A stretch of DNA of 64,000 nucleotides, taken from contig NZ_CP024621.1 of the NCBI RefSeq assembly GCF_009846525.1, forward strand, positions 3,720,001-3,784,000, read 5' to 3'. The translations under genes and the position numbers were made by a program. Below the pieces are notes generated by a model, which saw nothing but the letters and a program-made list of their open reading frames with translations, searched no databases and was not told the origin of the DNA. The DNA comes from Halomonas meridiana (GTDB lineage: Bacteria > Pseudomonadota > Gammaproteobacteria > Pseudomonadales > Halomonadaceae). Each line of letters begins with the position of its first letter. Within the stretch, counting starts at the first letter, position 1. Of this stretch, positions 8,449 through 17,201 are shown piece by piece.

Positions 8449-10260
8449 ATGTCACTCCCCCCTCCGCTTACTAACACCACCTTCCATGAGTACCGGCTAC
8501 ACGGGGGCGATGTTCCCAGTTACCCCAGCAGCATGACTCAGCGCCTAACCCATTGGGCAAGCGAAACACCACAGCAACCCTTTTTAGCTGAGCGAGAAGG
8601 GGTCCGTCGTAATTGGCGAACGCTCACCTTCGGCGAAGCAATGCCCCAAGTAAAAAGCCTGGCACAAGCACTGATTAATCATGGCCTGTCGACGGAGCGA
8701 CCGTTGATGGTGCTGTCAGGAAACAGCATTAATCATGCATTGCTTGCCTGTGCCGCCATGCATGTGGGTATTCCCTACGTGCCGGTGTCGCCCTCTTACG
8801 CACTGCTATCAGAGGATTTCGTTAAGCTGCGACATGTGGTGGGACTGGTGACCCCGGGGATGCTATTTGTTGATGAGGAAGCGCGCTTTAGTCAAGCACT
8901 AACGGCCATTTGCGATAATAACGTCACCTGTGTGGCCAAGGTACCTGCTCAGCGGGCCCTGGCGTTTGACTCACTAGCAGCAACGCCGGCAAGCGCCGAG
9001 GTTGACGATGCCCACGCCCGCGTAACGCCTGACAGTATCGCTAAACTACTCTTTACCTCAGGATCGACGGGCATGCCTAAGGCGGTGATTAATACCCATC
9101 GCATGCTATGTAGCAACCAAGCCATGCTAGCGAAGCGACTGGGCTTTTTGGAGCAGCGCAAGCCCGTGCTAGTCGACTGGCTACCCTGGCATCACACCTT
9201 CGGCGGCAATACGATTCTGGGGATGACGATTCATAACGGAGGCTCGTTATACATTGATGACGGTAACCCCACCGCCCAGGGGGTTCAGCGAACCATCGAG
9301 AACCTGCGCGAAGTGTCGCCGACGTTTTACTGCAATGTTCCCAAGGGCTTTGAAGCTCTAGTCGAGTATTTGCGTAATGATGACACCCTGCGTGAGACTT
9401 TTTTCCGCGACCTGGAAATGCTGCACTTCGGCGGTGCCGTGCTACCCGCCCATGTGCGCGCTGCTCTGGAAGCGTTAGGCGAACAGACTCGCGGCACCTC
9501 CGTTCCCATGTTAACGGGCCTCGGCTCTACCGAAGCATGCTTGGCTTTTTGCACCGAAGAGTCCAGTGATACACCGGGGCTGATCGGACAGCCTGTACCG
9601 GGCATGACGCTGAAACTAGTGGCGAAAGACGATAAGTGGGAGGCGCGCCTTAAGGGCCTCAACGTCACACCGGGTTACTGGCGCGACACACAGCGAACCA
9701 GCGAGGCGTTTGACCATGAAGGCTACTACTGCACTGGGGATGCCATGCGCTTAATTGACCCCGACCACCCCGAGCGCGGGCTAATTTTTGACGGTCGGCT
9801 AAGCGAGAACTTCAAGCTGGTGACCGGCACTTGGGTCAATGTAGGCACCCTGCGCCTACACCTTGTCGAACACTTTGCCCCCCTGGCACAGGACATAGTG
9901 GTAATCGGCGAAGGGCGCGACTACCTGACTGGAATCGTCGTGCTGAACCTTCCCGCCTGTGAGCAGCAGCTTAGCTCAGCGGATATCTCCCTTGATGCTC
10001 TGGCCACCAACGCCAACCTACACCAGTGGTTCGCGCAGCGCCTGGCAACTCACTGCCGCGGCCAGTCAAGCTCCATGCGTTTAGAGCGCTTATTGCTACT
10101 GAACCAACCTCTTTCCGTTGACCGTGGCGAATTGACCGACAAAGGATCAGTTAACCAACGACTCGTGCGCGAGCGCTACTCGGATCTCGTGGCCTATCTC
10201 TATGCTGAGCCACCCCACGATCCACGCATTATCCTCCCCTCTGCGAACCCAGTGTCTTAA
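8449..10260 (+). CDS. fcs: Feruloyl-CoA synthetase (hydroxycinnamate-CoA ligase)
   Basis: ATP-dependent acyl-adenylate-forming ligase of about 603 residues. It activates ferulate, coumarate or caffeate to the CoA thioester, the first catabolic step. The AMP-binding P-loop LLFTSGSTGMPKAV is near residue 205; WLPWHHTFGGN, the LTGLGSTEACLAF adenine-site block, and YYCTGDAMRLIDPDHPERGL with FDGRLSENFKL follow. ATG 8449 is preferred over 8437 because GGAG (8439-8442) has a 6-nt spacer to it. It is transcribed away from marR and is followed by a thiolase gene 94 bp downstream, as in the Pseudomonas fcs-aat arrangement. Confidence 0.93.
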   Translation: MSLPPPLTNTTFHEYRLHGGDVPSYPSSMTQRLTHWASETPQQPFLAEREGVRRNWRTLTFGEAMPQVKSLAQALINHGLSTERPLMVLSGNSINHALLACAAMHVGIPYVPVSPSYALLSEDFVKLRHVVGLVTPGMLFVDEEARFSQALTAICDNNVTCVAKVPAQRALAFDSLAATPASAEVDDAHARVTPDSIAKLLFTSGSTGMPKAVINTHRMLCSNQAMLAKRLGFLEQRKPVLVDWLPWHHTFGGNTILGMTIHNGGSLYIDDGNPTAQGVQRTIENLREVSPTFYCNVPKGFEALVEYLRNDDTLRETFFRDLEMLHFGGAVLPAHVRAALEALGEQTRGTSVPMLTGLGSTEACLAFCTEESSDTPGLIGQPVPGMTLKLVAKDDKWEARLKGLNVTPGYWRDTQRTSEAFDHEGYYCTGDAMRLIDPDHPERGLIFDGRLSENFKLVTGTWVNVGTLRLHLVEHFAPLAQDIVVIGEGRDYLTGIVVLNLPACEQQLSSADISLDALATNANLHQWFAQRLATHCRGQSSSMRLERLLLLNQPLSVDRGELTDKGSVNQRLVRERYSDLVAYLYAEPPHDPRIILPSANPVS

Positions 10261-10354
10261 TGCCGGTACTTTTAACAACAGGACGTCAGCCGCCACCACT
10301 GGAGAGTATGGGCGGCCATATGCCGCCCGCTACGCTATTTTTTGGAGAATAATT

Positions 10355-11590
10355 ATGACACGCGGGCACTACACGGCATTTGAGGATACCCACTTAGTTG
10401 CCGCTTTACGTACACCGTTCACCGACCTGAACGGTGTCCTGGGGGCGATTTCACCCACTGACCTGGGCATCAAGGTCGCCAAAGCAATACTAGACTTGAG
10501 CGGCACGCCACCGACATGCGTTGACTCTGTGATCGCCGGGTCAGTTGCACAGGCAAGTTTCGACGCCTATTTACTCCCCCGCCATATTGGATTGTATGCA
10601 GGCGTCCCTCAGGAAGTGCCTGCGCTACACACACAGCGTGTTTGCGGCACCGGTTTTGAGCTGTTGAAACAAGCTGCGGAACAGATTGCACTCGGGCAGG
10701 CCAAGTGCGTGCTGTGCGTCGGCACGGAATCCATGACCCGCAATCCGATTGCAGCCTATACGCACCGTGGTGGCTTCAAACTGGGTGCACAGGTGGACTT
10801 CAAAGACTTCCTATGGGAAGCGCTAATGGATCCAGCACCCAATGTATCAATGATTCAGACCTCCGACACACTGGCGCAGCGCTATGCCATCACTCGGGAG
10901 CAGGTAGACGCCTATGCCGAGCGCAGCTTCTCCCTGGCGGTCGAAGCCCAAGCGCAAGCGATCCTCTCCGCGGATATTATTGCTGTTAAAAACGAAACCT
11001 TCTCCCTCCCCGGTTATAGTGATAGGAGTATTTGTCTACCTCGTAAAATTATTCGCGTAGACCAAGATACGCATATCCGGCCTTCGCCTCGGAAGGTATT
11101 GAACCAATTGCCACCGGTATACGACGACGGCGTACAAACAGCAGGTAACAGCGCCGCCGTTGTCGACGGCGCTGCAGCCGCACTGGTGATGGCGGGCACT
11201 CACGCGGCCAAGTCATCTCTCGCACGCCTGCGCGCCACGGCCGTGGTTGGCGTAGCCCCCGAGACCATGGGTATTGGGCCAGCACCCGCTATTCGGCTAC
11301 TGCTGGAACGTAGCGGCCTCACTCTCAATGATATTGACCGCTTCGAAATCAATGAGGCTCAGGGTGCGCAAGTGCTTGCAGTCGTCCGTGAACTGGATAT
11401 CGACCTAACTAAGCTCAACGTTCATGGTGGAGCTATCGCCATTGGCCACCCATTGGCCGCAACGGGTTTGCGGCTAGCAATGTCCTTGGCCCGACAACTC
11501 AAGCGTGATGGCTTGCGCTATGGCATAGCGGCCGCTTGCATTGGCGGCGGTCAAGGCATGGCCATTCTGCTTGAGCACTCAGCCGAATAA
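10355..11590 (+). CDS. Thiolase-family protein (beta-ketothiolase, aat-like)
   Basis: About 411 residues from ATG 10355 (GGAG 10344-10347); the longer frame from 10202 overlaps fcs. The acyl-accepting Cys97 is in TQRVCGTGFE, with GGAIAIGHPLAATG and the second Cys in AACIGGGQGMAI. The usual NEAF motif reads NEAQG here, a visible departure. A thiolase called aat accompanies fcs, ech and vdh in Pseudomonas ferulate clusters; its need there is unclear because Ech already releases acetyl-CoA. Beta-oxidative cleavage of side chains is possible. No terminator is seen on the plus strand after it. Confidence 0.85.
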   Translation: MTRGHYTAFEDTHLVAALRTPFTDLNGVLGAISPTDLGIKVAKAILDLSGTPPTCVDSVIAGSVAQASFDAYLLPRHIGLYAGVPQEVPALHTQRVCGTGFELLKQAAEQIALGQAKCVLCVGTESMTRNPIAAYTHRGGFKLGAQVDFKDFLWEALMDPAPNVSMIQTSDTLAQRYAITREQVDAYAERSFSLAVEAQAQAILSADIIAVKNETFSLPGYSDRSICLPRKIIRVDQDTHIRPSPRKVLNQLPPVYDDGVQTAGNSAAVVDGAAAALVMAGTHAAKSSLARLRATAVVGVAPETMGIGPAPAIRLLLERSGLTLNDIDRFEINEAQGAQVLAVVRELDIDLTKLNVHGGAIAIGHPLAATGLRLAMSLARQLKRDGLRYGIAAACIGGGQGMAILLEHSAE

Positions 11591-11662
11591 ATCGTTCGTT
11601 CAAGTCTTTAATCTACGCCCTTCTGTGCACGCTAGAGAAAACACCCTTTTCCATACGTGACC

Positions 11663-11689
11663 CAAAAAAGGCTGGCAAAGCGCCAGCCT
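11663..11689 (-). terminator. Rho-independent terminator of the porin gene
   Basis: Stem AGGCTGGC (11669-11676) / GCCAGCCT (11682-11689) with a 5-nt loop; the A-run at 11664-11669 gives the U-run on the minus strand. It lies about 60 nt beyond the porin stop codon. Confidence 0.8.
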
Positions 11690-11751
11690 AAAACGTGATC
11701 GAAACAGCAGTAAATCACTTACACCTTCACGTCACTGCAAAACATAGATCG

Positions 11752-12945
11752 CTAGAACTGGAAGGTGGCACTCGCCTGAAGGCGACTCGCATCATTGGAG
11801 ACCCCATTCACCTGTTCGATATCCGCATGCTGGTACTCAAGACCGACTGACATGCGCTCGGTAACATCCCAAATCACATTGGCAAACCCATAGTCGAGCG
11901 TTTCGAAATGGTCGCCATAGCCTGCGGGCAGGTCTTGCTGAAGACGCGAAACGCCCACAGAACTGAACCAGCTATCCGTCCAGTAGTGATTAAGTGACAG
12001 ACCAAATGCCTGGGTTTCAATAGCCTCAAGATTGTTACCGTTCACATAGACGTCAGGTGCGTTACGGTGACCTACGTTGCCAGGGTTACCCATATAGTTA
12101 CCGATACCCTCACCGAAGGTGGCACTGCCGCGCAAACTGGTGGAGGCATTAAAGGGCAAATTAAACTGCGCCTGCACCCCATAGCCAGTGACGTCGTCAT
12201 CAATGGTATTGGTGATGTTATTGGTCGAAAGCTGACGCGCTATCCCCGATAGTGCAAATAAGCGCTTATATTCATAGCGCAGCGTCAAATCTGGCAGCTG
12301 ACTCTCCCCATCGGCTACTGAAGCATCATTGCGGGCTATAACTGTAGTGGGGTTTTCCAGTGCCACAGAGAAACTCCCCTCCCCGACAGGCTGCGTATAG
12401 CGCAACTGAGCCTGCCGCTCGAAGGCGTAGCCCTTAGGATCCCCTAGTGCCAGGGTACGTGTTCCGCCCACGAAGCTCATAAAATTTGACCACGTTTGCC
12501 CGGCGAGAAACCCGTTCAGCTCGCCATACGCATGGCGCAACCCAAACTTACCATCGGGCACAAAATGACCTTCGAAGTAAGTGGTTAAACGCCCATAGTC
12601 AGTGGCGGTATGGGTGCGGAAATTCAGGCGGGACTCATAGGCCGTAAAGCTGGTTCTACCATCGGTTCTATTGCCTGGGTTCATCACGGCGTAAGGATCA
12701 GTTGATGTCCCCAGATCGTAGTCGAAGTCGTAAAACGCATCGAGTTTAACGTACCCCCCAAAGGCAATATCTGTTTTGGTGCCTGGAATATTAATCGTTG
12801 ATCGATGATTCCAGGGTGGGCCTACTCGGCTGGGCTCTCCGGTAACGATAGGCTGCCCGGCTTCTACAACATCAAATGCATGGGCCTGGGAAGCAAGCGC
12901 ACAGGGAGCGAGAAGAACACACGCGACAAAGTGGTTAATTTTCAT
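11752..12945 (-). CDS. DcaP-type outer-membrane porin
   Basis: A 397-residue protein with a signal peptide (MKINHFVACVLLAPC ... AHA) and alternating beta-strand sequence ending in the outer-membrane C-terminal Phe (SATFQF). FGGYVKLDAFYDFDYDLG, SRLNFRT, GHFVPDGKFGLRHAYGEL and LAGQTWSNFMSF are typical of the trimeric DcaP family, which admits small organic acids. The position next to vanR-vanAB suggests passage of vanillate or related phenolic acids. It has its own terminator and is separated from vanR by 217 bp, so it probably has its own promoter. Confidence 0.85.
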   Translation of the reverse strand: MKINHFVACVLLAPCALASQAHAFDVVEAGQPIVTGEPSRVGPPWNHRSTINIPGTKTDIAFGGYVKLDAFYDFDYDLGTSTDPYAVMNPGNRTDGRTSFTAYESRLNFRTHTATDYGRLTTYFEGHFVPDGKFGLRHAYGELNGFLAGQTWSNFMSFVGGTRTLALGDPKGYAFERQAQLRYTQPVGEGSFSVALENPTTVIARNDASVADGESQLPDLTLRYEYKRLFALSGIARQLSTNNITNTIDDDVTGYGVQAQFNLPFNASTSLRGSATFGEGIGNYMGNPGNVGHRNAPDVYVNGNNLEAIETQAFGLSLNHYWTDSWFSSVGVSRLQQDLPAGYGDHFETLDYGFANVIWDVTERMSVGLEYQHADIEQVNGVSNDASRLQASATFQF

Positions 12946-13029
12946 TGTTTGTCTCTGCTTTTGGTCGTAATGGTTAAGTTGTAATTGTTCTTAATGCGAA
13001 CTCTGATCCGCATTACGTACCAAAGCTGC

Positions 13030-13064
13030 GAAAAAAACCTCCATCTGTCAATTAAAATGGAGGT
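13030..13064 (-). terminator. Rho-independent terminator of vanR
   Basis: Stem ACCTCCAT (13037-13044) / ATGGAGGT (13057-13064), 12-nt loop, with an A-run at 13031-13037 that is a U-run on the minus strand. It lies about 100 nt downstream of the GntR gene. The rest of 12946-13162 is AT-rich and probably carries the porin promoter. Confidence 0.75.
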
Positions 13065-13162
13065 AATTCATTTCAATATCCATATAAGACATTGAATTTA
13101 AATAATTTAAAGCCATTAATACTTTGGTTTGATTATATATTGTAACTAAACAAGCCACCTTT

Positions 13163-13840
13163 CTATTCAGAATCAGCCAGTAGCTCAGGGTAACGCAGCC
13201 CAATAAGCGCATGCTCACGCATCAACATTTCTGCCCTCGCCCCCTCACCACGCTTAAGTGATTGATATATAAGCTGGTGATGAAACTGCGCCAACTGCAA
13301 CTTTTTGAACTCTCGCACTAAATCATCGCTATCAATGATGATCGAGTCGGCGGCAGCGAAGGGAAGGTGGTTATTGCGTGAAATAGCATCTGCCACGACA
13401 TCGCTGCCAATGGCATGGATGATGATGCTATGGAAATGCGTATTGAGTTCACTCCATTGATTGATATCTGATTCAACAAGGTAGCCTTTGGCTATCAGCT
13501 TTTTTCCTTTTTGGATCCAAAAATCCAGCTCCTTAGCGACATTAGCCGGTAGACCTTGCTCCGCCAGATGACGTGCAGCCAGTCCTTCCAACACCCCGCG
13601 AACCTCAACCGCACAATGCACATCTGCTTGGGTAAACTCACGCACCATAAACCCGCGTTTGCCCGCCTGCTGCAGCAACCCCTCCTGCTCCAGAGTGCGA
13701 AAAGCCAGCCTGACCGGCGTTCTAGAAACACCCAGCTGCTCCGCTACCGCGACTTCACCAAGGCGCACTCCTGGAGAGTACGCGCCCTCACTGATTAATT
13801 TACGTAGCTGGCTAACGACACTTTTATCATTGTTACTCAT
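13163..13840 (-). CDS. vanR: GntR/FCD-family transcriptional regulator, VanR-like
   Basis: A 225-residue regulator. The N-terminal winged helix contains GVRLGEVAVAEQLGVSRTPV; the C-terminal FCD domain has the helix pattern VRGVLEGLAARHLAEQG and histidines (NTHFHSIIIHAIG; FHHQLIYQSLKRGEG) that usually bind a metal and the effector acid. It is divergent from vanAB with a VanO-like palindrome between them, so it is the likely vanillate-responsive repressor. A second, longer palindrome with the same core lies inside its own coding sequence at 13508-13523. Confidence 0.87.
   Translation of the reverse strand: MSNNDKSVVSQLRKLISEGAYSPGVRLGEVAVAEQLGVSRTPVRLAFRTLEQEGLLQQAGKRGFMVREFTQADVHCAVEVRGVLEGLAARHLAEQGLPANVAKELDFWIQKGKKLIAKGYLVESDINQWSELNTHFHSIIIHAIGSDVVADAISRNNHLPFAAADSIIIDSDDLVREFKKLQLAQFHHQLIYQSLKRGEGARAEMLMREHALIGLRYPELLADSE
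13508..13523. promoter_or_regulatory. Intragenic palindrome with VanR-operator core
   Basis: TTTTTGGATCCAAAAA, a perfect 16-bp palindrome sharing the TTGGATCCAA core of the intergenic site at 13934. It lies within the vanR coding region, where it encodes part of DFWIQK. It could serve as an auxiliary operator or be a chance result of coding. Confidence 0.3.
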
Positions 13841-13903
13841 TTGATTTTTCTCTCATATCAACACTGCTTAGCTATTCATTAGCGAGATCTACGAAAGTAT
13901 AGG

Positions 13904-13944
13904 TTGACTGCAAAAACCTTCCTAGCCTTTACTTTGGATCCAAT
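13904..13944 (+). promoter_or_regulatory. vanAB promoter with VanR operator
   Basis: A possible -35 TTGACT at 13904-13909 and a weak -10 TTTACT at 13928-13933 are followed directly by TTTGGATCCAAT (13933-13944). This differs at one base from the Caulobacter VanR operator ATTGGATCCAAT as I recall it. Its placement over the start region fits repression. Confidence 0.6.
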
Positions 13945-13982
13945 AAGCATAATTACAACACCAACCCAAAAAGGAGTTAACC

Positions 13983-15050
13983 GTGACTCAACAAGCCCCC
14001 TTTCCTTTAAATACTTGGTACGTCGCCTGCACCCCTGATGAGCTTACCGAAAAGCCACTTGGACGAACTATTTGTAATAAGCAACTAGTTTTCTTCCGTG
14101 GCGATGAAGGTCGCGTCGCCGCCGTGGAAGATTTTTGCCCTCACCGTGGCGCTCCGCTGTCCCTGGGTTTTGTGCGAGATGGCAAACTGGTTTGCGGCTA
14201 CCACGGCCTTGAAATGAACTGCAGCGGCAAATGCGACAGTATGCCTGGTCAACGGGTTCGCGGCTTTCCGAGCAATCGCTCCTACCCTGTTGAAGAGCGC
14301 CACGGCTTCATATGGATTTGGCCCGGCGACCCCGATAAAGCTGACACCAGCTTGATTCCCGAGCTGCACTGGGCCAATAACCCTGACTGGGCTTATGGCG
14401 GCGGTCTCTACCATATTCAGTGTGAATATCGTCTGATGATCGACAACCTCATGGATCTTACCCATGAGACCTATGTGCACGCCTCCAGCATTGGCCAACC
14501 CGAGATTGAAGAGGCTGCACCGGAAACAACGGTGAACGGCGATGAAGTGGTCACCAGCCGTGAAATGGAAAACATACCCGCACCGCCTTTCTGGCAGGCT
14601 GCCCTCAGGGGAAACGGGCTTGCTGACGACGTACCCGTTGATCGCTGGCAGATTTGCCGCTTTACGCCTCCTAGCCATGTGTTAATTGAAGTCGGCGTCG
14701 CCCATGCGGGCAATGGCGGGGCCAATGCTCCGGCGAATGTGAGAGCCTCAAGTATTGTGGTCGACTTTATCACCCCAGAATCAGACACCTCTATCTGGTA
14801 CTTCTGGGGGATGGCACGCAACTTCAAGCCAGACGACCAAGCGCTTACCGATAAGATCCGTGAGGGACAGGGCAAGATCTTCGAAGAGGATCTTGAGATG
14901 CTCGAGGCACAGCAGCGTAACCTACTTCGATATCCTGATCGCCAACTGCTGAAACTCAATATCGACGGCGGCGGCGTACAGGCACGCCGTATCATTGACC
15001 GTATTCTGACAGAAGAGCGGGCAACACAAACCAAGGAGCTGCCAGCATGA
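13983..15050 (+). CDS. vanA: Vanillate O-demethylase, oxygenase subunit
   Basis: Rieske non-haem iron monooxygenase of 355 residues that converts vanillate to protocatechuate and formaldehyde. Rieske ligands are Cys52 and His54 (CPHRG) and Cys71 and His74 (CGYHG). The mononuclear iron site is in DNLMDLTHETYVH, with His161 and His166. The ATG at 13983 has an AAGGAG at about 13971. It overlaps vanB by 4 nt (ATGA) and lies divergent from vanR. Confidence 0.96.
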   Translation: MTQQAPFPLNTWYVACTPDELTEKPLGRTICNKQLVFFRGDEGRVAAVEDFCPHRGAPLSLGFVRDGKLVCGYHGLEMNCSGKCDSMPGQRVRGFPSNRSYPVEERHGFIWIWPGDPDKADTSLIPELHWANNPDWAYGGGLYHIQCEYRLMIDNLMDLTHETYVHASSIGQPEIEEAAPETTVNGDEVVTSREMENIPAPPFWQAALRGNGLADDVPVDRWQICRFTPPSHVLIEVGVAHAGNGGANAPANVRASSIVVDFITPESDTSIWYFWGMARNFKPDDQALTDKIREGQGKIFEEDLEMLEAQQRNLLRYPDRQLLKLNIDGGGVQARRIIDRILTEERATQTKELPA

Positions 15051-16015
15051 GTCATCCCGCTCTATCGCTAGTCGTTGAAGTCAAAGCGCGCCACGAGGAG
15101 GCGCTTGGCATCGTCACTTTTGAGCTTGTCGACCCTCACGGCCGCCCACTTCCTCCCTTCAGCGCAGGCGCCCATATCGACGTGCAGGTTAAAGAGGGAG
15201 TGATCCGGCAATACTCTCTGTGCAACCACTCTGAAGAGCGGGACCGCTACTTGATCGGCGTATTGCGTAATGAAGCCTCCAGAGGAGGCTCCATCGCCAT
15301 GCACGATGAAATTAAAGTGGGCAACCTGCTACTCATCAGCGCACCCAAAAACCATTTCCCGCTTAAACCCGCAAAGCGCACTTACCTGCTGGCGGGCGGG
15401 ATTGGTATAACGCCACTGCTGTGCATGGCAGAGCGTTTAGCGCGTACTGATGCGGATTTCGAGCTGCACTACTGCGCACGTTCCGCCGAGCGCATGGCCT
15501 TTCGTGAGCGTATCAAAACATCAGGTTTTGCCAATAGAGCATACTTCTACCTGGACGATGACGACGCATCTCCAGCCCTCGATCTGGAAAAATTGCTCAG
15601 TGAGCCAGAGGCTGATGCCCAGGTCTACGTCTGCGGCCCTAGCGGATTTATTAATGCCGTCATATCCACAGGCAAACAGTGTGGCTGGTCAGCCGACCAA
15701 CTGCACACCGAGTACTTTGCAGGCGCAGAAACAGCCAGCGAAGATGACGGCAGCTTCGAGGTACGTATCGCCAGTAGCGGCGCCGCCTTTTCAGTGCCCG
15801 CCGATAAAACGGTTTACCAAGTGCTGGCTGAAAATGGTATCGACATCATGGTGTCCTGTGAGCAGGGGGTCTGCGGCACCTGCCTGACCCGTGTGCTTGA
15901 AGGCGAACCCGACCACCGGGATTTATACCTGGATGACGATGAGCACGCGGCCAACGACCTGTTCACGCCCTGCTGTTCCAGAGCTAAGAGTAAAACCCTT
16001 GTGTTGGATCTTTAA
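15047..16015 (+). CDS. vanB: Vanillate O-demethylase, reductase subunit
   Basis: A 322-residue class IA oxygenase reductase. It has an N-terminal flavin domain (RQYSLCN near residue 55), an NAD domain (LLAGGIGITPLL, YVCGPSGF) and a C-terminal plant-type [2Fe-2S] domain with Cys271, Cys276, Cys279 and a further Cys at 309. It passes electrons from NADH to VanA. The start overlaps the vanA stop by 4 nt, indicating translational coupling. Length and domain order are normal for the family. Confidence 0.95.
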   Translation: MSHPALSLVVEVKARHEEALGIVTFELVDPHGRPLPPFSAGAHIDVQVKEGVIRQYSLCNHSEERDRYLIGVLRNEASRGGSIAMHDEIKVGNLLLISAPKNHFPLKPAKRTYLLAGGIGITPLLCMAERLARTDADFELHYCARSAERMAFRERIKTSGFANRAYFYLDDDDASPALDLEKLLSEPEADAQVYVCGPSGFINAVISTGKQCGWSADQLHTEYFAGAETASEDDGSFEVRIASSGAAFSVPADKTVYQVLAENGIDIMVSCEQGVCGTCLTRVLEGEPDHRDLYLDDDEHAANDLFTPCCSRAKSKTLVLDL

Positions 16016-16086
16016 GCCATCATTAAAACAGTTACAAAAACAATCACAAAAACGTACCCCGTTGACTAGTAATCAGGATAACGACA

Positions 16087-17109
16087 ATGAATAAAATGCC
16101 CACCCGCCTAGCCAAGGCAACCCTATTTGGCGTTTTCGCCTTCTCATTCGCTGCCCCTTCCGTGGAAGCCAGCACCACACTTCGAGTGGCGCACGTTTGG
16201 CCGGGTGGCTCAATGATAGATCGTGAGCTTTTTCAAGCCTGGGCTGAAAGCGTCGAAGAGGCATCGAATGGGGAGTTAAAGGTAGAAGTTTTCCCCAGCC
16301 AGACGCTAGCAAAATCAGCCCAAACCTACGAAAGCGCAGTGATGGGCATCGCCGATGTTGGCGCCTCAGCCCAAGGTTATACGGCAGGACGCTTTCCGCT
16401 CACGCAAATCGTCGAACTGCCGGGGGTGTCAGCAAGCGCTCGCCAAGGGGCCTGCATTCTACAGTCGCTTTACGATCAGGGACACTTTGAACAGGAATAC
16501 GCCGACACACGCCCCCTGTTCTTGTTTACTACCGGCCCAGGTTATCTGCATACCAAAGATCAGCTAATTGAAACTCCGGCTGATCTCGAGGGGCTTCGAC
16601 TACGCCGCCCCACGCCAGTGGTAGGTGATATGTTCGAGCGCCTTGGCGCCCAAGCGGTGGGCATGCCAGCGCCAGATGTGTTTACCTCTATGCAGCGGGG
16701 TGTCGTCGACGGCCTCAGTTTCAACTGGGAAGGAATGAAGACCTTTCGGCTAAACGAACTGGCACAGTACCATACCGAAGTCCCCCTATATGACCTTTCG
16801 CTGTTCGCCACCATGAGCCAGCGAAGCTACGACAGCCTGCCAGCCGATTTACAGCAGGTGATTGATGACCACAGCGGCTTAGAGTGGTCGCTTCGCGCGG
16901 CAGAGGTTTACGACGAAATGATACGTCAAGGGCGTGAAGAAGCCGTCGAGGCCGGGCATGAGTTTATCGTCATCGAAGACGCGCTCGAAGATCCTGAATG
17001 GGGCCCCGTGCTGCAGCAAACCATTGATGATTACTTAGATGACATTGGCGGCTCTGCCAACGATATCTACAAGGCCGCGATAGATTTACAGCAAAGCTGC
17101 GCGGCTTAA
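16087..17109 (+). CDS. TRAP transporter solute-binding protein DctP (vanillate cluster)
   Basis: A 340-residue periplasmic receptor with a signal peptide ending SVEA and mature STTLRVAHVWPGG. Core motifs include VFPSQTLAKSAQTYESAV, GYTAGRFPLTQIVELPG and the ligand-arginine region LEGLRLRRPTPVVGDMF. It is closely related to the truncated DctP at the left edge. It follows vanB by 71 bp on the same strand and has no dctQM beside it. Vanillate or protocatechuate binding is inferred. It ends before a long palindromic terminator. Confidence 0.9.
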   Translation: MNKMPTRLAKATLFGVFAFSFAAPSVEASTTLRVAHVWPGGSMIDRELFQAWAESVEEASNGELKVEVFPSQTLAKSAQTYESAVMGIADVGASAQGYTAGRFPLTQIVELPGVSASARQGACILQSLYDQGHFEQEYADTRPLFLFTTGPGYLHTKDQLIETPADLEGLRLRRPTPVVGDMFERLGAQAVGMPAPDVFTSMQRGVVDGLSFNWEGMKTFRLNELAQYHTEVPLYDLSLFATMSQRSYDSLPADLQQVIDDHSGLEWSLRAAEVYDEMIRQGREEAVEAGHEFIVIEDALEDPEWGPVLQQTIDDYLDDIGGSANDIYKAAIDLQQSCAA

Positions 17110-17144
17110 TTTAAGAACTAGCAGTAACCATCGCTATCGAAATA

Positions 17145-17176
17145 CTATAAAGGCAGCCAATTGGCTGCCTTTATAG
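17145..17176. terminator. 32-bp perfect palindrome, bidirectional terminator
   Basis: The sequence 17145-17176 reads the same on both strands; the GC core AGGCAGCC/GGCTGCCT is flanked by TATAAA and TTTATA arms. It lies between the convergent dctP (stop at 17109) and pcaG (stop at 17202), so it can end both transcripts. The arms themselves supply only short U-runs. Confidence 0.75.
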
Positions 17177-17201
17177 CTGTATTCAAAATCCTGCACACAG
17201 A

